NCBI RefSeq assembly: GCF_030122845.1
Contig: NZ_CP126084.1
Coordinates: 1,798,001 to 1,862,000, forward strand
DNA: 64,000 bases
Direction: 5' to 3'
From: Paenibacillus woosongensis
Lineage (GTDB): Bacteria > Bacillota > Bacilli > Paenibacillales > Paenibacillaceae
Shown: one piece after another, positions 16,377 to 24,940 of the stretch
Layout of the letters: every line of letters starts with the position of its first letter
Numbering within the stretch: the stretch's first letter is position 1
Translations under genes and position numbers: made by a program
Notes under the pieces: model-generated
Database searches by the model: none
Seen by the model: the letters and a program-made list of their open reading frames with translations, nothing else
What the model was told of the DNA's origin: nothing

Positions 16377-17513
16377 ATGACTGCAATCGACGACATATTA
16401 GACAAAGCGCTTCGCGGAGAACGACTTGACCTGGAGGATACGATTGCTTTATTCGAATCTGACGAAGTAGAGAAAATGGGGCACGTAGCTAATATTCTGA
16501 TGGAACGGATGCATCCCGAACCGGTAGCGACCTTCGTTATCGGACGGAACGTAAACTATACGAACGTGTGTGACGTATACTGCCGGTTCTGCGCCTTTTA
16601 TCGCAGACCGGGGTCGGAAGAAGGGTATGTGCTTCCGGATGAGGTCATTTTTCAGAAAATCCAGGAAACGATCGATGTAGGCGGTACCGAAATTCTGATG
16701 CAGGGCGGTACGAACCCGAACCTGCCGTTCAGTTATTATACAGACCTGTTGAAGGCGATCAAGCAAAGATTTCCTGATATTACGATGCATTCCTTCTCGC
16801 CGGCGGAGATTATGAAAATGAAGGAAGTTTCGGACGGGTTGTCCTTGGAAGAGGTGGTTCGGCAAATTCATGAGGCTGGTCTCGACTCCTTGCCTGGCGG
16901 GGGAGCAGAAATTCTTGATGATCGGACGCGTCGTAAAATCAGCCGCCTGAAGGGCTCCTGGAGAGACTGGATGGACGTCATGCAAACGGCTCACCGGATC
17001 GGCATGAATACGACCGCGACGATGGTCATTGGTTTTGGCGAGTCGATGGAGGAGCGCGCGCTTCATCTGATGCGGGTCCGGGATGCCCAGGACGAGTGCC
17101 TGCAGAACGGCTATGACTCCGAGGGCTTCCTGGCTTTCATTCCATGGACGTTCCAGCCGGACAACACGAATTTGAAGCGGGAGAGACAGACTCCACGGGA
17201 GTATCTTAAGACTGTGGCGATCAGCCGGATCGTGCTGGACAACATAAAGAACATTCAATCGTCCTGGGTGACCATGGGACCTGAGATCGGCAAGCTGTCG
17301 CTTCAATACGGCTGCAACGATTTCGGCAGCACGATGATCGAAGAGAACGTTGTCTCCTCTGCAGGGGCAACCTACAAGGTCAATATCGAGTCAATTCTGT
17401 CTATTATCCGCGAGGCCGGCAAAATCCCGGCACAGCGCAACACGAAATATGAGATCCTGCGTGTATTCGATCAAGACAGCCAGGTTGAAAAAGACTTTGT
17501 CATGCAGAACTGA
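16377..17513 (+). CDS. mqnC: Cyclic dehypoxanthinyl futalosine synthase (radical SAM)
   Basis: 378 residues. Radical SAM enzyme with the cluster motif CDVYCRFC (about residues 63-70) in the MqnC-typical setting GRNVNYTNVCDVYC. Further landmarks are the glycine-rich LMQGGTNPNLP and the PGGGAEIL segment. MqnC cyclises dehypoxanthine futalosine in the futalosine route to menaquinone, used by many Paenibacillaceae instead of the MenF-MenD route. It stands alone; other mqn genes are not in this window. ATG 16377 has a purine-rich site (AAGAGGAGG) upstream. Confidence 0.88.
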   Translation: MTAIDDILDKALRGERLDLEDTIALFESDEVEKMGHVANILMERMHPEPVATFVIGRNVNYTNVCDVYCRFCAFYRRPGSEEGYVLPDEVIFQKIQETIDVGGTEILMQGGTNPNLPFSYYTDLLKAIKQRFPDITMHSFSPAEIMKMKEVSDGLSLEEVVRQIHEAGLDSLPGGGAEILDDRTRRKISRLKGSWRDWMDVMQTAHRIGMNTTATMVIGFGESMEERALHLMRVRDAQDECLQNGYDSEGFLAFIPWTFQPDNTNLKRERQTPREYLKTVAISRIVLDNIKNIQSSWVTMGPEIGKLSLQYGCNDFGSTMIEENVVSSAGATYKVNIESILSIIREAGKIPAQRNTKYEILRVFDQDSQVEKDFVMQN

Positions 17514-17661
17514 TTTACTTCGTGATCAAAGGGTTACCTTTTCAGCACGGAAGCTGTTTGCCAAAACAATGGAATAGCTGTTGATGTTTCCATGGACCGT
17601 CCCGTATATCTGCTACCTCCTCACCATATACTTTGAAAAGGAAGCGGAAAGGGGCGAGTTC

Positions 17662-18564
17662 ATGGATTTTTTTACAATTAGCACGAATGTCGCATCCGCG
17701 GCGTCAGCAAGCCAATTCGCCGAGTATATGCAGCGGTTGACCAAGGGTTTACATAAAGGGAGCATCAGCTCCGGATTTGTATATATGCCCGAACACGCTA
17801 GAGCGGAATGGAGCATTAGCCTTAAGCCGAGAAAAGGCTCCCAGTCCGCATGGAGTAAGATAACGCTTGAATTGGCTAACGCTGTCGCGGAGTATGTCGT
17901 TGATGTTAAGGAGCCGGGAATTGTCCGCAAAATTCTCACGAAGAATTATGAACTCGATGAAAGCGAAAAGCAGGCCATAGAAGCGATATATCGCAGGTTT
18001 CTAACCGCGGAAGAAGGACAGGCCGAGGCTAGAAATGCGCGAATTATGCTTGTCGAAGCAGCGTTTCTGCAAATGCTCGAGCAGCAGGAAGCGCTTGATC
18101 TTGACGGTTTTATCACCTTTAGGCTGCAGGATTACGGGTTGAAGCTGCGCGAAATGATTGATTACGCGGTGGAGGAGTTTTTGCTCGACAAGCAGTATGA
18201 GGATTTTATCGCGCTGCTGCAATACTTCGTGTATTTTCAGGAGCCGCTTACGCCGTTTATTCACGTTATGCACAAGCGAGGCAGCGAATTCGTCATCTTG
18301 AACGAAGGGTTAAACCAAATTGAAGTTTCGTCCGGAGACGTCGTCATGCGCCTGGCGGATCAGGAGCTGCAGATGGAAAATATGATCGTCAGCACGCTGA
18401 TATCCTTGTCTCCGGAACGTATTCTTCTGCACACCTGTGAACCGGAAGCTTTGGCGATAAAGACGATCCGGCAAATTTTTGGGGAAAGAGTGGAGCTCTG
18501 CCTGCGTTGTCCGCAGTGCAAGGATTTCCTGCAGGAAACGAGGCAGCGCGATCAGGTTAAGTAA
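17662..18564 (+). CDS. ytxC: Putative sporulation protein YtxC
   Basis: 300 residues from ATG 17662, preceded by AAAGGGG. The frame is open upstream but that region lacks a ribosome site. The protein is helical and mixed-charge, with no membrane segment, and ends with a short Cys pair (CLRCPQC). The N-terminal part and the LKLREMIDYAVEEFLLDKQYEDF region match the YtxC family. In Bacillus, ytxC also lies directly upstream of thrS, as here. Its molecular function is unknown. Confidence 0.75.
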   Translation: MDFFTISTNVASAASASQFAEYMQRLTKGLHKGSISSGFVYMPEHARAEWSISLKPRKGSQSAWSKITLELANAVAEYVVDVKEPGIVRKILTKNYELDESEKQAIEAIYRRFLTAEEGQAEARNARIMLVEAAFLQMLEQQEALDLDGFITFRLQDYGLKLREMIDYAVEEFLLDKQYEDFIALLQYFVYFQEPLTPFIHVMHKRGSEFVILNEGLNQIEVSSGDVVMRLADQELQMENMIVSTLISLSPERILLHTCEPEALAIKTIRQIFGERVELCLRCPQCKDFLQETRQRDQVK

Positions 18565-18584
18565 CGTCGGACGAACCAGGGTTC

Positions 18585-18613
18585 TTGACGGTACCCCTCG
18601 TTAGCATTATAAT
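18585..18613 (+). promoter_or_regulatory. thrS promoter
   Basis: TTGACG, exact 17-base spacer, TATAAT: a near-consensus sigma-A promoter. Start near 18620, giving a T-box leader of about 340 nt. Confidence 0.8.
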
Positions 18614-18639
18614 TACAAATATTCAAGCGAAAAGCGTTG

Positions 18640-18912
18640 ACAAAGACATGAACCAGAAATGCGAACGGTACAGAGAGAGGGAACGGTCGGCTGGAATTCC
18701 CTTCGGAGTCGGTTTTGGTTTACCCCTTTGTAGCTGTATTCCCGAACTTTGGGCTATCGCCCGAATATTAAGGAATGCCGGTTCATTACCGTTATATAAT
18801 GCCTAAACAAGGACTTGTTCCAATGCTGTCTTGCTGCGGCTTGCGAACGGTCGAATGAGGGTGGAACCACGGGTATATAACGCTCGTCCCTTTCCGGGAC
18901 GGGCGTTTTTTG
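18640..18912 (+). promoter_or_regulatory. thrS: T-box leader of thrS
   Basis: It contains the AGAGAG bulge region of stem I (near 18672), the diagnostic T-box sequence AGGGTGGAACCACGGG (18858-18873) and a terminator, CGCTCGTCCC / GGGACGGGCG with a T run (18881-18911). Uncharged tRNA-Thr should pair with the specifier in stem I and the T-box, favouring antitermination. I could not fix the specifier codon by eye; an ACC triplet occurs near 18724. Confidence 0.92.
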
Positions 18913-18959
18913 TTTGTCCGCTCCGGCAATGAATTACGAAACTAAGGGAGGAACAGAAA

Positions 18960-20897
18960 GTGGCAGTATCAATTTCATTACCGGACGGCTCAGTTCGGGA
19001 GTATGCAGACGGAAGCACTCTGGAGGATGTGGCGGCATCGATCAGCAGCGGCCTGCGCAAAAATGCGCTCGCGGGAAAGCTGAACGGTTCAGCCGTTGAC
19101 CTGAGTACGAGATTAAAAGACGGCGCAGCGGTCGAAATCATTACGCCGGATTCCAAGGAAGGCCTTGAAATCATGCGGCACAGCACGGCTCATCTTCTGG
19201 CGCAAGCGGTCAAGCGGCTGTTTGGCAACAAGGAAGTCAAGCTGGGCATCGGTCCGGTCATCGAAGACGGTTTCTATTACGATATGGACCTGGAGCATCC
19301 GATCAATCCAGAGGATCTGCAGAAGATCGAGAAGGAAATGGAACGGATTATCGGCGAGAATCTGCCGATTACGCGCCGTGAAGTGAGCCGCGAGGAAGCG
19401 GTGGCGATTTTTACGGAGCTGGGCGATCCTTATAAATTAGAGCTTATTCGCGATTTGCCTGAGGACAGCGTACTGTCCATTTACGATCAAGGCGAATTCT
19501 TCGATTTATGCCGCGGGCCGCATGTGCCGTCTACGGGCAAAATTAAATCGTTCAAGCTGCTGAGCGTGGCGGGAGCCTACTGGCGCGGCAACAGCGACAA
19601 TAAAATGCTGCAGCGTATATACGGTACGGCCTTCTTCAAAAAAGCCGACCTGGATCAGCATTTGCATATGCTCGAGGAAGCCAAAAAACGCGATCACCGC
19701 AAGCTCGGCAAAGAGCTGAGCATCTTCACCTTCTCGAATCTCGTAGGCCAAGGTCTGCCGATCTGGCTGCCAAAGGGCGCAACCTTGCGCCGCACGCTGG
19801 AAAGATACATCGTTGATATCGAGGAGCGCCTGGGATACCAGCACGTGTACACTCCAGTGCTCGGTAACGTGGAGCTCTATAAAACTTCCGGCCACTGGGA
19901 GCATTACCAAGAGGACATGTTCCCGCAAATGGTTATGGACAATGAGGAGCTTGTGCTTCGGCCGATGAACTGTCCGCACCATATGATGGTGTATAAGAGC
20001 GAGATGCACAGCTACCGCGATCTGCCAATCCGCATCGCCGAGCTTGGCATGCAGCATCGTTATGAAATGTCGGGCGCGCTGACTGGCCTGCATCGCGTGC
20101 GGGCGATGACGCTGAACGATGCACACATTTTCTGCCGGTTGGATCAGATTAAAGACGAGTTCAAACGCGTGCTCGCCTTGATCAGACAAGTTTACAAAGA
20201 TTTCGGCATTAACGATTACCGGTTCCGCTTGTCCTATCGTGATCCAGAGGATACCGAGAAATATTTCAAGGACGATAATATGTGGAACACGGCACAGCGC
20301 ATGCTGCGCGAGGTCGTCGAGGAGGAAGGTCTGCCGTTCTTCGAGGCGGAAGGCGAAGCCGCCTTCTATGGACCGAAGCTGGATGTACAAATCAAAACGG
20401 CTCTTGGCAAGGAAGAGACTTTATCCACCGTGCAAATCGACTTCCTGCTCCCAGAGCGCTTTGAGCTCGAATATGTCGGTGATGACGGCGCCAAGCACCG
20501 TCCGGTCGTATTGCACCGCGGCATTCTCGGCACGATGGAACGCTTCACGGCCTTCCTGCTGGAGAATTTTGCAGGCAATCTTCCGCTCTGGCTCGCTCCA
20601 GTGCAAGCGAAGGTCATTCCGGTATCCAGCAATTTCGAAGCCTATGCGCGCGAAGTAGAGGAAAAGCTGCTTGCCGGCAGAATTCGGGCCGAAAGCGATC
20701 TTCGCAACGAGAAGCTGGGATACAAAATCCGCGAAGCCCAGCTGGAGAAAATACCTTATATGTTCGTTGTCGGCGAGAACGAGCAAAGGGAAGGAACCGT
20801 CTCCGTGCGTAAACGCGGCGAAGGCGATCTCGGTGCGAAGTCGCTGGACGAAGTCATTTCCATGCTGCAGGACGATATTCAGAACCATAAGATATAG
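18960..20897 (+). CDS. thrS: Threonyl-tRNA synthetase
   Basis: 645 residues, full length, from GTG 18960. The N-terminal TGS domain (residues 1-64) leads to the editing domain with [10 protein letters not shown] and the Cys/His set in [10 protein letters not shown]. The class II catalytic core has motif 2 with [14 protein letters not shown] and [15 protein letters not shown], then the C-terminal anticodon-binding domain ([30 protein letters not shown]). It charges tRNA-Thr with threonine. Regulated by the T-box leader upstream. Confidence 0.97.
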   Translation: MAVSISLPDGSVREYADGSTLEDVAASISSGLRKNALAGKLNGSAVDLSTRLKDGAAVEIITPDSKEGLEIMRHSTAHLLAQAVKRLFGNKEVKLGIGPVIEDGFYYDMDLEHPINPEDLQKIEKEMERIIGENLPITRREVSREEAVAIFTELGDPYKLELIRDLPEDSVLSIYDQGEFFDLCRGPHVPSTGKIKSFKLLSVAGAYWRGNSDNKMLQRIYGTAFFKKADLDQHLHMLEEAKKRDHRKLGKELSIFTFSNLVGQGLPIWLPKGATLRRTLERYIVDIEERLGYQHVYTPVLGNVELYKTSGHWEHYQEDMFPQMVMDNEELVLRPMNCPHHMMVYKSEMHSYRDLPIRIAELGMQHRYEMSGALTGLHRVRAMTLNDAHIFCRLDQIKDEFKRVLALIRQVYKDFGINDYRFRLSYRDPEDTEKYFKDDNMWNTAQRMLREVVEEEGLPFFEAEGEAAFYGPKLDVQIKTALGKEETLSTVQIDFLLPERFELEYVGDDGAKHRPVVLHRGILGTMERFTAFLLENFAGNLPLWLAPVQAKVIPVSSNFEAYAREVEEKLLAGRIRAESDLRNEKLGYKIREAQLEKIPYMFVVGENEQREGTVSVRKRGEGDLGAKSLDEVISMLQDDIQNHKI

Positions 20898-20930
20898 GAA
20901 GATGCATTAGGTCTAGCAAAGGTATAAACC

Positions 20931-20984
20931 TTGGCGCATGTGGACATCCTCTGGAATAAGGGAGGAGATTGTCACATGCGCCAA
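20931..20984 (+). promoter_or_regulatory. 12-bp perfect hairpin covering the start codon
   Basis: TTGGCGCATGTG (20931-20942) is perfectly complementary to CACATGCGCCAA (20973-20984), which contains the ATG (20976) of the 3D-domain gene. Inside the loop, ATCCTC (20946-20951) can pair with the GGAGGAG ribosome site. A T run follows 4 bases after the stem. The structure could hide the start site and also act as a weak terminator for thrS read-through. Confidence 0.65.
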
Positions 20985-21665
20985 ACTATTTTTTGGGATC
21001 GGCTTGGTATGTGTTGTACGCTGATATTCGTGCTTGTGTCATCGATGAGTAAGGATAGTACGGTTTATGCCAATCCGGTTCAGCAGCAAAATTATGAACA
21101 AATCGCGGCGATGAACACGTTTAAGACGACTGCGATCCTAGCTCGGCAGGGAGTTATTCCACAGCCGGTATATATTACAAGCTCATCGGAGCAGCACGAT
21201 AAAAGAGCGGGCGCCAATGCTGGAGAAAAGACGGCCAAAGCGAAATTTCAAACGGTAAAAGTGGTAGCTACCGGTTATACGGCGGGTTATGAATCTACAG
21301 GCAAACGGCCCAATCACCCGGGATACGGCATCACTTATTCCGGAGTCAAGGTGCGCAGGGACAAGGATACCATTTCGACCATCGCCGCCGATTTAAAAGT
21401 GTTTCCGCTCGGGACGATTTTGTATATCCCAGGTTATGGATACGGTGTTGTAGCCGATAAGGGATCAGCGATCAAAGGAAACAAGATCGATCTGTATTTT
21501 ACGACGACCAAGCAGGTATTTAAAGAATGGGGCAAAAAGGAAGTCGAGGTGCAGGTGATCCGTAAAGGCACGGGCAAGCTGACGGAGGAGATGTTCCGCG
21601 AGCTGGGTAAGGCGCTTGAGGTGAATAAGGAAATTCCCGAGGATATTTGGGACGAGGCGATTTGA
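20976..21665 (+). CDS. Exported 3D-domain protein (YuiC/YocH-like)
   Basis: 229 residues from ATG 20976 with GGGAGGAG at spacing 8; a TTG at 20931 has only a weak site. It has an N-terminal hydrophobic signal ([13 protein letters not shown]). The C-terminal half (about residues 95-195) is the 3D domain: VVATGYTAG, then [30 protein letters not shown], with the three conserved Asp of the family. 3D-domain proteins resemble the lytic transglycosylase MltA core and cut peptidoglycan in stationary phase or germination. The start codon lies inside a stable hairpin, implying translational control. Confidence 0.8.
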   Translation: MRQTIFWDRLGMCCTLIFVLVSSMSKDSTVYANPVQQQNYEQIAAMNTFKTTAILARQGVIPQPVYITSSSEQHDKRAGANAGEKTAKAKFQTVKVVATGYTAGYESTGKRPNHPGYGITYSGVKVRRDKDTISTIAADLKVFPLGTILYIPGYGYGVVADKGSAIKGNKIDLYFTTTKQVFKEWGKKEVEVQVIRKGTGKLTEEMFRELGKALEVNKEIPEDIWDEAI

Positions 21666-21766
21666 TTGGAGTTGGTATAATATCGCTACCCGGGTTGCAT
21701 AATACGAATGCATCCACGCAATCGCTGCATGTCATGCACGCGACGGCTTAAGGGAGGTGAATATAG

Positions 21767-21928
21767 ATGCCAAACCAAAATCAAAAGAATGCAGCTTCTC
21801 CAGGCTACAAAACGCCAAACGAGAAATACAATGAAGAATTCGCTGAAGAGAGCATGGCAACGGTCGCTCAAAAAGCGAAAGCTTCCCGCAAGGCTGTTTC
21901 GAACCCAAGCAATCAAAGCGGAAAATAA
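21767..21928 (+). CDS. Small gamma-type SASP-like protein
   Basis: 53 residues, with GGGAGGTG at spacing 7. The composition is hydrophilic, rich in Asn, Gln, Lys and Ala, with no Cys or Trp. The central YNEEFAEES resembles the germination protease (GPR) cleavage site (EFASE) of gamma-type small acid-soluble spore proteins, and the start (PNQNQKNAA) has their Asn/Gln style. Gamma SASPs are amino-acid stores in the spore core. It is followed at once by its own terminator, as expected for a highly expressed small gene. Assignment is by composition and one motif. Confidence 0.6.
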   Translation: MPNQNQKNAASPGYKTPNEKYNEEFAEESMATVAQKAKASRKAVSNPSNQSGK

Positions 21929-21936
21929 AGCAGCAC

Positions 21937-21964
21937 GAGCGTCCTGAACGGGGCGCTCTTTTTG
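21937..21964 (+). terminator. Terminator of the SASP-like gene
   Basis: GAGCGTCC / GGGCGCTC stem (one G-U pair) with TTTTTG tail. Confidence 0.8.
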
Positions 21965-22133
21965 TTGTTAGAAGCCATTTATTTTTGAATACATACCAGC
22001 AAATGGAATCATATCGGTCTTGGGACGGAGAGGGTTTTCCATCTGCCGCCGCTGTCCCTTCCCTGCAGGATGGTGTACACTTAGAACAGATTCAAGGAAT
22101 AAGTTCGTGCTTCTTAAGATGGAGGGAATGTAA

Positions 22134-23078
22134 ATGAAAAACGACATGTCAGGCCGAATCTTCGGAGGACTTGTGCTTATTGGAGTCGGCGTCGTCTTTT
22201 TGCTGAATCAGCTCGGCTACACCGATATTAGTCTCGGCTATTTGTTTTCCACCTATTGGCCCGTATTTTTGATTATGGCCGGAATATTGCAGCTTGTGAA
22301 CAGGGAGCGTGGCGACTCCAACTTCGTTTGGAGCCTAGTTCTGATCGTATTAGGCGTGTACTTCCTGGGCAGAAATATGGGATTTCTCGATATTGCTGCA
22401 TCCGATTTCTTCAAAATGTTTATCCCGGTCATGCTCATTATATTCGGTCTATCCATTCTGTTTAAACCGAGGGATCGCCGGGAGAAAAAAGAGGAGCTGC
22501 CTCCTATACCGCCGCCCCCGGTAGATAATCCATTTGAGACGCCGATCGATCCGGCCTTTCATCCGGAAATGGAATCGCCGCTTGATAAAATCTTTGGTAC
22601 GCCGAACAAGGCTGACGCGCAGTTTGGTGAGAAGCCGCAGGACAAGAAGATGAACTATGATACTTTTCACGGCAGCAGTACGAAATCCGGGAAGCGGGAA
22701 GTGATTACAAAAGCCGGGTTTATTGGCGACGTTCATCTCGGACAGGATTATTTTCAATTGCAGCCCATGAATATTTCGCATTTCATTGGAGATACGATCA
22801 TCGATTTGACGAAAGCGCAAATCCCCTACGGGGAAACCAAAATCAATGTATCGGCATTTATCGGCGACGTGAAGGTATTCATTCCGGAGGATATGGATAT
22901 CGGCATTACTGCCACCTCCAGCGCGCTCATTGGCGACCTGAAGGTGCTCTCGCAAAAGCGCGGAGGCTTCTTAAGCAACGTAAATGCCCAGTCGCCGCAT
23001 TACGGGGAGGCTGGCAAGCGGATTAAACTGGTCGTCAGCGTGTTCGTCGGCGACGTAAAAGTAAACATGGTGGGCTGA
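22134..23078 (+). CDS. liaF: LiaF-like membrane regulator
   Basis: 314 residues. Four N-terminal hydrophobic segments lie within residues 8-110, then a Pro-rich linker (PPIPPPPVDNPFETP). The C-terminal soluble domain has a repeated motif F-I/V-G-D (FIGDVHLG, FIGDTIIDL, FIGDVKVFI, LIGDLKVL, FVGDVKVNM), the beta-helical repeat of the LiaF/DUF2154 family. In B. subtilis LiaF is a specific inhibitor of the LiaS kinase, which reports cell-envelope antibiotic stress. First gene of liaFSR, two bases from liaS; no liaI homologue precedes it. Confidence 0.85.
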   Translation: MKNDMSGRIFGGLVLIGVGVVFLLNQLGYTDISLGYLFSTYWPVFLIMAGILQLVNRERGDSNFVWSLVLIVLGVYFLGRNMGFLDIAASDFFKMFIPVMLIIFGLSILFKPRDRREKKEELPPIPPPPVDNPFETPIDPAFHPEMESPLDKIFGTPNKADAQFGEKPQDKKMNYDTFHGSSTKSGKREVITKAGFIGDVHLGQDYFQLQPMNISHFIGDTIIDLTKAQIPYGETKINVSAFIGDVKVFIPEDMDIGITATSSALIGDLKVLSQKRGGFLSNVNAQSPHYGEAGKRIKLVVSVFVGDVKVNMVG

Positions 23079-23080
23079 TT

Positions 23081-24109
23081 ATGATCGTGCAGCGTATATT
23101 AAAAAATACAAAATGGGAGCTGCTGCTCTACTTCCTGTTGACAGGGAGCCTGACGGCAGTGGCTCTCTATGTCGGCTCGATCTTCGGAGCTGTCCTCGTG
23201 ATTGATCCTCGGGTATGGATTTACATCATCGCGGGGATTCTTGTGTTTATTCTGATTATCGGATATATCGCCGGACAGCGCATACAGCGGCGGCTGGATT
23301 ACCTGCATTTGAACATGCTTCAGGTAGCAAAGGGAAATCTGGCGGTTCGCATGCCGGATACGGCTGACCAGACGTTTTCCGGCGTCTACCAGGAATTTAA
23401 CAATATGACAGAGGCCGTCGAGAAGAAGATGAAGCTGCTCCAGCAGTTCGGAGAGCAGGAAGTGATCGAGAAGGAGCAGGCTGCGGAGATCGCGGTGCTG
23501 GAGGAGCGAAGAAGGCTTGCACGCGATTTGCACGACACGGTAAGCCAGCAGTTGTTCGCGATTCATATGGCGGCTTCCTCTTTGCCGAAGGTATTGGAAA
23601 TGAACGAAGCCCAGGCGAAGACGGTGCTGGACCAGTTGATTCAAATGTCCAACATGGCTCAGAAACAGATGCGTTCGCTCATTGCGCAGCTGCGGCCGAT
23701 GGAGCTGGTGGGCAAGACACTTGCTGAGGCGCTGGATCAGTGGTTTCCAGATTATTGCCGGCAGAACGGGCTGCGGGGTATGAAGGACATGGATTTGCAG
23801 GGCGATTTATCCGAGGCCAAGGAGCACCAGCTGTTCTTGATCGTCCAAGAGGCGATGGCGAATATCGTCAAGCACTCCGGGGCCAAGCTGGTCAGCTTGT
23901 CGCTGAGGGAAGGGCCGCGGCAGGTCGTACTGAGCATTAGCGACGATGGACAAGGCTTCTTCAGCAACGGAGCACAGAAGCAGGGTTCATACGGGCTTAC
24001 GACGATGAAAGAACGCGCGGAGAAGCTCGGCGGCAATGTCGAGATTATTAGCAAGCCGGGGGCAGGGACGACGATTCGCGTTCATATTCCAAAGTTTGAA
24101 GAAGAGTAG
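23081..24109 (+). CDS. liaS: LiaS-like sensor histidine kinase
   Basis: 342 residues. Two membrane segments (about 13-37 and 46-65) have almost no extracellular loop, typical of intramembrane-sensing kinases. A HAMP region follows, then a HisKA_3 dimerisation helix with the phospho-acceptor His in RRLARDLHDTVSQQLFA (near residue 151). The ATPase part has the N box EAMANIVKHS and the G-rich DDGQGF and GSYGLTTMKERAE. It autophosphorylates and passes phosphate to LiaR; LiaF holds it inactive without envelope stress. Confidence 0.9.
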   Translation: MIVQRILKNTKWELLLYFLLTGSLTAVALYVGSIFGAVLVIDPRVWIYIIAGILVFILIIGYIAGQRIQRRLDYLHLNMLQVAKGNLAVRMPDTADQTFSGVYQEFNNMTEAVEKKMKLLQQFGEQEVIEKEQAAEIAVLEERRRLARDLHDTVSQQLFAIHMAASSLPKVLEMNEAQAKTVLDQLIQMSNMAQKQMRSLIAQLRPMELVGKTLAEALDQWFPDYCRQNGLRGMKDMDLQGDLSEAKEHQLFLIVQEAMANIVKHSGAKLVSLSLREGPRQVVLSISDDGQGFFSNGAQKQGSYGLTTMKERAEKLGGNVEIISKPGAGTTIRVHIPKFEEE

Positions 24110-24124
24110 AGGGGAGAACGGCAG

Positions 24125-24787
24125 ATGAGCGACAAGAAAATCAGAGTAATGATCGTGGATGATCATGATATGGTGCGCATGGGCCTCAAAACATATTTAA
24201 TGCTTGATCCGGGCTTTGAGGTCGTAGCGGAGGCCAGCGATGGCGATCAGGTTGTCAAGCTGCTGGATCAAGGCATCGAGGGCGGGCTGCCGGATATCGT
24301 CCTGATGGACTTGATGATGCCCTCCATGAACGGGGCTGAAGCGACGAAGGAGGTGCTGGGCCGATATCCGGAAATAAAGATCGTTATCCTGACGAGCTTT
24401 CTCGAGGATGATCTTGTCGTTCAGGCGATTGAATCGGGTGCGGTCAGCTATGTGCTGAAGACGGTTTCGGCCGCCGAGCTCATTTATGCCTTGCAGGGAG
24501 CATATCGGGGCATGCCCGTTATGACTGGAGACGTCGCCCAGGCGCTAACGCGCGGGCTACGCCAGCGCACCGTGCAGGGTGATGATTCCGGCATGACCGA
24601 GCGGGAGAAGGAAGTTCTGATGCTGATTGCCGAAGGAAAGAGCAATAAAGACATCGCCGAGGAGCTTCACATCAGCATCAAGACCGTGAAGACCCATGTC
24701 AGCAATCTGCTGATGAAATGCGAGCTGGAGGATCGGACACAGCTGGCGATTTATGCCCACCGGCAAGGATGGGTGACAGGTTTCTAG
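24125..24787 (+). CDS. liaR: LiaR-like response regulator, NarL/LuxR family
   Basis: 220 residues. The receiver domain has the acidic pair in MIVDDHDMVRMG and phospho-acceptor Asp in VLMDLMMPSMNG (near residue 62), then a LuxR-type helix-turn-helix (TEREKEVLMLIAEGKSNKDI...IKTVKTHVSNLL) at 155-210. Partner of the kinase 15 bases upstream. It presumably activates envelope-stress genes; no site that I can name as a LiaR box is evident before liaF. Confidence 0.9.
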   Translation: MSDKKIRVMIVDDHDMVRMGLKTYLMLDPGFEVVAEASDGDQVVKLLDQGIEGGLPDIVLMDLMMPSMNGAEATKEVLGRYPEIKIVILTSFLEDDLVVQAIESGAVSYVLKTVSAAELIYALQGAYRGMPVMTGDVAQALTRGLRQRTVQGDDSGMTEREKEVLMLIAEGKSNKDIAEELHISIKTVKTHVSNLLMKCELEDRTQLAIYAHRQGWVTGF

Positions 24788-24855
24788 CATGACTTGCTCT
24801 GCTACAGAAGCATAATAGTGGGTTGTTTCAGGCTTTTATCTCCTTTTTAATTGTT

Positions 24856-24881
24856 TTTAAGGTACGTTTAAGGTTTATAGT
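24856..24881 (+). promoter_or_regulatory. htrA promoter with OmpR-type direct repeats
   Basis: Two copies of TTTAAGGT start at 24856 and 24867, exactly 11 bases apart, followed by the -10 TATAGT (24876-24881). An 11-base direct repeat over the -35 is the classic footprint of a winged-helix OmpR/PhoB-type activator. Such a regulator is encoded immediately after htrA, at 26758. Confidence 0.55.
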
Positions 24882-24940
24882 ACAAAATAAGAACAGTAAA
24901 CAAGAACCCCAGCAAGGCCGGGGGCAAGGAGGTATTCACC

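Noticed and set aside
16449-17306. Long open frame (285 codons) on the minus strand of mqnC
   Set aside because: It is a shadow of a strongly conserved radical SAM gene; no ribosome site and no recognisable protein features.
19506-20390. 294-codon minus-strand open frame inside thrS
   Set aside because: Antisense shadow of thrS; composition follows the sense codons and no start signal is present.
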